Positions 12,922-17,223 of a stretch of DNA of 17,223 bases are shown in pieces. The stretch is from Streptosporangiaceae bacterium (GTDB lineage: Bacteria; Actinomycetota; Actinomycetes; Streptosporangiales; Streptosporangiaceae): positions 1 to 17,223 of the forward strand of contig JASHOI010000049.1 in NCBI GenBank assembly GCA_030041195.1, in the 5' to 3' direction. Made by a program: the position numbers and the translations under genes. Numbering within the stretch: position 1 is the first letter of the stretch; each line of letters starts with the position of its first letter. A model generated the notes under the pieces. That model saw only the letters and a list, made by a program, of their open reading frames with translations. It was not told the DNA's origin and did not search any database.

Positions 12922-13689
12922 TCAGCGCGGGAGCAGGTCGTCGGCGCTGGTGATGCGGAAGCCGAACTCGTCGAGCGCGACGCCGCCGGACCGGTCGGCA
13001 AGCGCGAGCGCCCCGTTGCCCACCTTCAGGCAGACCTCGCGCCCCGCGTCCTCGGGGCTGACGCCCGCGTGCAGGTCCCAGTGGCACGGCCGCCGGGAAC
13101 GCATCGCGCCGATCGCGGGCGGCCCGTTCCGCTCCAGGTACAGCCGCGGCGCCCAGTAGAAGACGAGGAACGGCGCGTCCGCGCCGGTCAGGGTGTAGGT
13201 ATCCGATTTCTCGTCCTCGACCCCCAGCCGGCCGGCGTACGGCTGGAGTGCGTCGGCCACCTGGTCGATCGGCAGATCCCGCTCGCTGTACACCGACGCG
13301 AGCAGCGCCAGCGTGGTCTGCGGGCTGGAATACCGGACGGTCCCGCCCAGCCGGTCGGCCAGCCCGTGTGCCAGCTGGTCGCCGTCGTCGACCTTCGCCT
13401 CGTGCGGCCGTTTCTGGCTGCTGTTCTGCCCGGCCGCGCCGGTGTACCAGGCCACCGCCCACCCGGCCGGCAGCCCGGCCCGCCGCTCAATCTCGGGCGT
13501 CACCGTCACCGGGCCGAACAGCAGCACCCCGTTACGGAAGATCAGCCGGCCGCGCCACGGGCGCAGCTCGGGGTCGTACAGCCGCGCGGCGTCGAGGAGC
13601 GCGTCCCCGGGGTCGGCGCGCAGCAGCAGCGTCGTCCTGGTGGCGAGCTTGGTTGCGATGCTGCTGGCCGACCGGTTGAACAGCCCCAT
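12922..13689 (-). CDS. Hypothetical protein, last gene of putative type VII substrate cassette
   Basis: 255 residues from ATG 13689, with GGAGG eight bases upstream and only 12 bases after the stop of the WxG gene, so clearly co-transcribed. There is no signal peptide or membrane helix; the protein is mixed alpha/beta and soluble. Recognisable stretches are the basic start MGLFNRSASSIATKLATRTT, WRGRLIFRNGVLLFGPVTVTPE, TVRYSSPQTTLALLASVYSE and PFLVFYWAPRLYLERNGPPA. I know no family for it. Its place directly behind a secreted-type WxG protein makes a chaperone or immunity-type partner plausible, but that is inference from position alone. Confidence 0.8.
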   Translation of the reverse strand: MGLFNRSASSIATKLATRTTLLLRADPGDALLDAARLYDPELRPWRGRLIFRNGVLLFGPVTVTPEIERRAGLPAGWAVAWYTGAAGQNSSQKRPHEAKVDDGDQLAHGLADRLGGTVRYSSPQTTLALLASVYSERDLPIDQVADALQPYAGRLGVEDEKSDTYTLTGADAPFLVFYWAPRLYLERNGPPAIGAMRSRRPCHWDLHAGVSPEDAGREVCLKVGNGALALADRSGGVALDEFGFRITSADDLLPR

Positions 13690-13701
13690 TCGCGCCTCCG
13701 G

Positions 13702-15060
13702 CTAGAACCCCAGCTCCGACATCATTTTGTCCCACCCGTCCCTGGCCAGGTGGCCAATGTCCTTGCCCATCTGCCTGATGTCGTCGTCGGTCTGGGCGGT
13801 CGCGAGCTGCTGGTCGCCGTAGTTCTCGATGAGGTTGTGCAGGTAGTCGCCGACGCCGTAGGCGACCACCGCGCAGGTCGCGATGCCCGCCGCCACGCCG
13901 ATCACGGGCACGTCGACCGCGGCCACGACCACACCGCCCGCGATCGTCCCGGCGGTGATCGCCGCGGCGGAGGCGCCGGCCTCCGCCGGGTAGGCCACGT
14001 ACCCCGGAATCCCCTGCTTCTCGTCCTCCTGGGCGTTGATGACGGTGGCGATGCCGCCGGCGACGACGTCGACCACGGGCAGGTCGAAGGCCGCGTCCAG
14101 CACGCTGCCGTCATCCAGGCCCTCGATGGCGCTGGACCCCTTCAGGCCGGGCAGGTCCTTCAGCCGGGCACCGAAGATCTTGGACAGCGTGTTCTCGTTC
14201 GCCTCCGCCTCCGCCAGCTCTGATTGCTCCGCGGCGAGCTCCTCCTTGACCTGGCGCAGGTTGCCCTTGAGGTCGTCGGGCGCCTTACCGAACCGCCCGT
14301 TTGCCTGCCGGTTGGCATACTGGGCGGCCCGCAGCGCCTTGAGCGCCGCGCCCCGCTCCGCCTCCAGCGCATCCACCTTCGCGGCGACCTCGTTCGAGTA
14401 CGTGGTCTTCGTGGCGATCAGGTCCAGCAGAAGATCGGCGATCGTCGTGGCCTCGCCGACCTTGGTCTTGAGATCTTCCTGCCCCGGCGAGCCGGGCTTC
14501 CCGCTGGATTTGACCGGCCCGCGGGAGGTCATCGCGCCGTAGAGGCTGTGCAGCGAGCCAGCGGCCACCACCCGGGCGTTCTCCGCGGCCGCCTCGCACT
14601 GCTGGTAGAACAGGCTGTAGTCGGTCCGCCAGTCCTCCACGGTCTGGTTGGCGTAACACACCGCGGTCGGCTGGCCGTTGCTTTCTATCGCGACGCCGTG
14701 CACCATGGTCTGCTCGGCCGCGGATTCCAGCGCATTCTCGATCTCGGACAGGTTCACGGCGAGCTCGTCCACGATGCTCCCGGCCTGCACGATCACCAGT
14801 CCGATCGCGGTGGTCTCGGCGGAGATCCGCTCCCAGTTGCTGGTGAACGCCTCGGCCGCCGCGCCGCGCCAGCCCGCGTCGCCGACGATCTGGCTGACCT
14901 TCCGGTCCAGGGCGGTGATCACGTCTTCGAACTGGGGGATGTACCCGTAGAGCGTCCCGGCGAGCGCGGCGAGCCCGTTGATGTTGCCGCCCACCCAGTC
15001 ATAGCTGAACGGCGCGAGAGGCGTCAGTTTCTTGGTTGGCAGGGTCCCGGTGGCCGCCAT
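13702..15060 (-). CDS. Large WxG-motif protein with hydrophobic Gly-rich C-terminus, putative type VII substrate
   Basis: 452 residues from ATG 15060 with AAGGAAA upstream. The N-terminal part is a WXG100-like helical hairpin: helix around 30-60, turn GDAGWRGAAAEAF (Trp64-Arg-Gly66), helix 70-120. Residues 195-295 are strongly helical and charged, probably coiled coil (VDALEAERGAALKALRAA; RQVKEELAAEQSELAEAEA). Residues 328-404 are Gly/Ala/Val-rich and hydrophobic, with two or three possible membrane-inserting hairpins (ITAGTIAGGVVVAAVDVPVI; VAAGIATCAVVAYGVG). A charged tail follows, DYLHNLIENYGDQ and onward. The architecture is that of a secreted effector that could act on membranes; no enzyme domain is recognised. 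It follows the EspC-like gene by 10 bases. Confidence 0.85.
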   Translation of the reverse strand: MAATGTLPTKKLTPLAPFSYDWVGGNINGLAALAGTLYGYIPQFEDVITALDRKVSQIVGDAGWRGAAAEAFTSNWERISAETTAIGLVIVQAGSIVDELAVNLSEIENALESAAEQTMVHGVAIESNGQPTAVCYANQTVEDWRTDYSLFYQQCEAAAENARVVAAGSLHSLYGAMTSRGPVKSSGKPGSPGQEDLKTKVGEATTIADLLLDLIATKTTYSNEVAAKVDALEAERGAALKALRAAQYANRQANGRFGKAPDDLKGNLRQVKEELAAEQSELAEAEANENTLSKIFGARLKDLPGLKGSSAIEGLDDGSVLDAAFDLPVVDVVAGGIATVINAQEDEKQGIPGYVAYPAEAGASAAAITAGTIAGGVVVAAVDVPVIGVAAGIATCAVVAYGVGDYLHNLIENYGDQQLATAQTDDDIRQMGKDIGHLARDGWDKMMSELGF

Positions 15061-15070
15061 GCCGTTTCCT

Positions 15071-15394
15071 TCAGTTGATCTTGTTAGGGGAGATGATCTG
15101 GCTGCAGAGGGTGGTCAGGCTTTCCTCGGTGCTCGCGTAGTTGGCGTGCGCCTGGGTGAGCTTGGCGGAATCGTCCTCCATGACCCCCGCGGCCTGCAGG
15201 TGCAGCACGCCGATCATCTGAACCACGAGCTGAAGGGCCTGGTCGAAGGCTGCGTCGCCGCCGTCCGGGCAGGGCGGGCCGTCGGCAGGCATGATCGCCT
15301 TGAACGTTGCCGCCTCGGTCTGGAACGTTGCCGCCGCATCGGTCAGGTCGGACATCACGACCTGGAACCCGCCGCTGCCGCCCGTGGGAGCCAT
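15071..15394 (-). CDS. EspC/WXG100-like small type VII secretion substrate
   Basis: 107 residues, all helical: helix 1 from FQVVMSDLTDAAATFQTEAATF (residues 10-31), a Pro/Gly turn (DGPPCPDGG, 38-46) and helix 2 from AAFDQALQLV to LCSQI. The end carries Tyr86-Ala-Ser-Thr-Glu90, which fits the YxxxD/E export signal of type VII (ESX) substrates. Size and layout match the EspC/WXG100 superfamily; the central WxG is replaced by the Pro/Gly turn, as in EspC-type members. Its ATG follows the upstream gene's TAA with no gap (TAAATG), so translation is coupled. It probably pairs with the large WxG protein encoded next. Confidence 0.8.
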   Translation of the reverse strand: MAPTGGSGGFQVVMSDLTDAAATFQTEAATFKAIMPADGPPCPDGGDAAFDQALQLVVQMIGVLHLQAAGVMEDDSAKLTQAHANYASTEESLTTLCSQIISPNKIN

Positions 15395-15766
15395 TTACAG
15401 CCCCCCTCTCAGTGCTTCGATGTCACCGGGCTGCCAGCGCCAGGCGCCGGGCTCGACCCGAGGGTCGGTCGCGACGCTGGGCACACCCGCGCCGCCCATC
15501 ACGCGCTGAACGTTTTGCAGCGGCAGCGCCACCCACGGCTGCTCCCGGCCAAGCGCCGCCACCAGCCGTTCGACCGTCGTGAACACCGGAAGAGCCTGGC
15601 GGCCGTCGGTTAACCAGCGCACCTCGAAGACCACATCGCCGTCGTGGCCCGGGCGCGTGTCCGGATGCGCGGGCGCGAACACAATCTCCGGCAGTGAGCG
15701 TTCCGCCGTGCCCCCGTCAGCTGGCTGCACTTTTACCGCCTCAGCCCGTTTGCTCTCACGTCGCAT
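15395..15766 (-). CDS. SAV_915-like / SseB-type hypothetical protein, first gene of cassette
   Basis: 123 residues from ATG 15766, or 139 from an in-frame GTG at 15814. I prefer ATG because the GTG start would leave no room for a promoter after the repeats at 15818-15845, but no ribosome site supports either. The body FEVRWLTDGRQALPVFTTVERLVAALGREQPWVALPL, ending in VATDPRVEPGAWRW, resembles actinobacterial SAV_915 and SseB N-terminal domains, small soluble proteins of unknown role often encoded beside type VII substrates. There is no signal peptide. It leads the four-gene block, with TAAATG coupling to the EspC-like gene. Confidence 0.7.
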   Translation of the reverse strand: MRRESKRAEAVKVQPADGGTAERSLPEIVFAPAHPDTRPGHDGDVVFEVRWLTDGRQALPVFTTVERLVAALGREQPWVALPLQNVQRVMGGAGVPSVATDPRVEPGAWRWQPGDIEALRGGL

Positions 15767-15817
15767 ACTAGACCAAATGGGGAAACCCCCGGGCCGTGGT
15801 GAAGTGAACGTCACCGG

Positions 15818-15845
15818 CCGGTATCACACCGGTAGCGTTCCGGTA
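15818..15845 (-). promoter_or_regulatory. Triple direct repeat TACCGG with 11-bp period, candidate operator
   Basis: The minus strand reads TACCGG-N5-TACCGG-N5-TACCGG, at 15845-15840, 15834-15829 and 15823-15818. The spacing is exactly one DNA turn, as used by regulators that bind as head-to-tail tandems, such as SARP/OmpR-type winged-helix proteins. It begins four bases after the cupin stop, just ahead of the secretion cassette, so it most likely controls that operon. No convincing -35/-10 pair is seen beside it. Confidence 0.6.
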
Positions 15846-15848
15846 GGG

Positions 15849-16196
15849 CTACTTCAGCTCGACCCGGATCGCGTGGTAGCGGCGCCGGTCGATGTTCTCG
15901 ACCGAGTGCGGGCCCTCGGGCTCCATCCAGCTCACCCGCGCGCCGGGCGGGTGCTCGGGGTGCGCCCGGGACTCGAACCGCAGCGCGCCGCCGGCGTAGT
16001 ACCGGATCCGGGCCGGCCCGTCGGTGATCATGACGCTGTCCGCCTGGTGGGTGTGCTCGGGCTCGCGGGTCCCCGGCTCGATCGTGACCTCCAGCACCCG
16101 GACCCGGTCGTTGTCGAGCAGCACCCGGTGCGAGGCCGGCGCGGCCGCCACCGCGTCCATTTCGGCCGGCCACGGCCAGGGCTGTCCGGCCGTCAT
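15849..16196 (-). CDS. Small cupin-domain protein
   Basis: 115 residues, a single beta-barrel. Cupin motif 1 is PGTREPEHTHQADSVMITDG with His48 and His50 and Asp53 in place of the usual Glu. Motif 2 is PEGPHSVEN with His97 and Asn101. Such proteins bind one metal ion in the cytoplasm and act as small oxygenases, isomerases or sensors; the substrate cannot be told. The start at ATG 16196 overlaps the preceding gene's TGA as ATGA, indicating translational coupling. It is the last gene of the EamA / ferritin-like / cupin block. Confidence 0.88.
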   Translation of the reverse strand: MTAGQPWPWPAEMDAVAAAPASHRVLLDNDRVRVLEVTIEPGTREPEHTHQADSVMITDGPARIRYYAGGALRFESRAHPEHPPGARVSWMEPEGPHSVENIDRRRYHAIRVELK

Positions 16197-16651
16197 GCCG
16201 CGGGCCCGGCCAGCGCGGCCAGCGCGTCGGCGCGGCGGTGGGTCTGCGCGGCGAGCAGGCTGACCACCAGCGCGAAGCTCACGTCGTCGCGGCCGCGTAC
16301 CTGGTCGAGGAACGCCTGGTAGGCGCCGATGATGAGGTTGAGGCGCCGCAGCGCGTAGCCGACGATCGCCCGCGGGTCCGAGCAGTCGGGGATGCTGAAC
16401 TCGCCGCCGCCCGGCGCGCGGTCCGGCAGCTCGCGCGGATCGGCGGTGATCGCGCCGCCCAGGTCGCCGATCCGGCCGGCCAGGCGGGCGGCCGCGGCGC
16501 GCGCGTCGCCGGCGACCTCGGCGAGCTCGTCGCCGAGCAGGTAGATCGCCATGCCCTCGAGGCGGTTGGCCACCGCGTCGGCCCACAGCGCGGCCACCAC
16601 GTTATGGCAGTAGAAACGGTCCAGCGCGTCAGCCACATCCTGATCGGTCAT
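16193..16651 (-). CDS. Ferritin-like four-helix protein, possibly without metal ligands
   Basis: 152 residues; ATG 16651 has GAGGAG four to nine bases upstream. Helical throughout: DRFYCHNVVAALWADAVANR, then LEGMAIYLLGDELAEVAGDARAAAARLAGRIGDLGG (33-66), the loop AITADPRELPD, and two long helices 97-150. The stretch from HAxxLAxRIxxLGGxPxxDPxxL-type spacing matches Dps/bacterioferritin-like proteins. But the usual ExxH metal pair reads DARAAA here, so the di-iron site seems lost. It may be a structural or binding protein rather than an iron store. ATGA overlaps link it to the EamA gene before and the cupin gene after. Confidence 0.75.
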   Translation of the reverse strand: MTDQDVADALDRFYCHNVVAALWADAVANRLEGMAIYLLGDELAEVAGDARAAAARLAGRIGDLGGAITADPRELPDRAPGGGEFSIPDCSDPRAIVGYALRRLNLIIGAYQAFLDQVRGRDDVSFALVVSLLAAQTHRRADALAALAGPAA

Positions 16652-17223
16652 CGAATCTCCTCTCGGTTGTGCCGGGCGGCGGTCGCTCCCGCCGACCGGC
16701 CGGAACGGGTAGCTCCGTGGTCCGTCACGTGATGGTCTGGTGCCGTTCGCGGGCGGGTGACGGAACTGGCGGCCACGCCGGCCAGGATGAGGAGCCCGCC
16801 GGCGATCGCTGCCAGGGTCAGGTGCTCGCCGAGCAGGGCGACCGCTCCGGCCACGCTGACAACGGGCTCGAGGTAGAGCAGCAGGCTCACCCGCGTGGTG
16901 CCGCCCGACAGCACGGCGCGGTTCCACAGCAGCATCCCGGCCACCGTGCTGCCGAGCGCCAGGAACGCCAGTTCGCCCCACACCGGCGCGCCGAGGTGCG
17001 CCAGCCTGGGCCCGGACAGCGTCCCGGCGAAGGCCAGGTAGGGGATGGCGCCGACGACGGTGGAGGCGGCAGTGGCCGGAACCGCGCCGTAGGCCTGGCT
17101 GAGCGGGCGCAGCACGATCGTGTAGCCGCCGAACGCCAGCGTGCCGGCCAGCACCAGCCCCGCCCCGGCCACCGCCCGGACCCCGCCCGCCCCGGTCAGC
17201 GCGGCCGGCCCGGCGAGCACGGC
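16648..17223 (-). CDS. EamA/DMT-family transporter, C-terminal part (5' end outside window)
   Basis: 191 residues are visible and the frame is open at the right edge. Five hydrophobic helices can be seen, including VRAVAGAGLVLAGTLAFGGY, the second EamA repeat with LGSTVAGMLLWNRAVLSGG, then TRVSLLLYLEPVVSVAGAVA, then LLGEHLTLAAIAGGLLILAGV. LEPVxxxxxAxxxLGExL is the classic EamA signature. These proteins move small metabolites or amino acids across the inner membrane. The tail of about 35 residues is polar and cytoplasmic. Its TGA overlaps the ferritin-like gene's ATG (ATGA), so they share an operon. Confidence 0.88.
   Translation of the reverse strand, partial: AVLAGPAALTGAGGVRAVAGAGLVLAGTLAFGGYTIVLRPLSQAYGAVPATAASTVVGAIPYLAFAGTLSGPRLAHLGAPVWGELAFLALGSTVAGMLLWNRAVLSGGTTRVSLLLYLEPVVSVAGAVALLGEHLTLAAIAGGLLILAGVAASSVTRPRTAPDHHVTDHGATRSGRSAGATAARHNREEIR

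Noticed and set aside
13069..15078. Two long plus-strand ORFs opposite the secretion cassette
   Set aside because: Composition typical of antisense frames, no motif; the minus genes have ribosome sites and tight spacing.
16197..16586. Long N-terminal extension of the cupin frame
   Set aside because: It covers the ferritin-like gene in another phase and is Arg/Gly-rich; the ATGA overlap at 16196 marks the real start.
1..17223. tRNA, rRNA, CRISPR array, phage integrase or attachment site
   Set aside because: I looked for conserved tRNA arms with CCA ends, regularly spaced repeats and recombinase motifs and found none that I could support.

Overview
The window is GC-rich throughout, with strong third-position G/C bias, GTG/TTG starts and GGAGG-type ribosome binding sites. 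It carries an EspC/WXG-type secretion substrate pair, an SAV_915-like protein, NarL-type two-component genes and an ECF-like sigma factor with a membrane anchor. Together these point to the chromosome of a filamentous or soil actinobacterium. I cannot name the genus. Nothing in the window is a phage, plasmid or CRISPR locus.

Left part (1-3070): the end of a possible GNAT gene converges on an alpha/beta hydrolase. The hydrolase is divergent from a TetR regulator, and a perfect 7-4-7 palindrome lies between them. About 1.3 kb of gene debris follows: the first codons of an IS110-family transposase with its strongly structured left-end leader, a C-terminal gene fragment, a possible 56-aa small protein, and a frameshifted crotonase C-terminus.

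Middle (3072-8345): an unusual one-protein sigma / zinc-binding anti-sigma / transmembrane / Pro-Ser-rich fusion is divergent from an unknown 140-aa gene. Next come a strong terminator-like hairpin and a DUF433-DUF5615 toxin-antitoxin pair. The toxin's 3' end appears to have been replaced by a piece of a reverse-strand VOC/glyoxalase gene. A large polytopic membrane protein on the minus strand ends there.

Middle-right (8745-12659, +): a possible leaderless leader peptide overlaps the start of an FAD aromatic hydroxylase. A membrane sensor kinase and a NarL-type response regulator follow closely, so this may be one sensing-and-detoxification operon. Immediately after the regulator's stop codon sits a 239-bp MITE-like element with 16-bp inverted repeats, an 11-bp flanking duplication and an internal perfect hairpin.

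Right part (12922-17223, -): two operon-like blocks. The first is EamA transporter, ferritin-like protein and cupin, joined by ATGA overlaps. The second is a four-gene putative type VII secretion substrate cassette: SAV_915-like, EspC-like, a large WxG protein with a hydrophobic glycine-rich tail, and an unknown 255-aa protein. The 34 bp between the blocks hold three TACCGG repeats at an exact 11-bp period, a strong candidate operator for the secretion cassette. The best candidates for something undescribed are this cassette with its operator, the sigma/anti-sigma fusion, and the orphan IS110 leader RNA.
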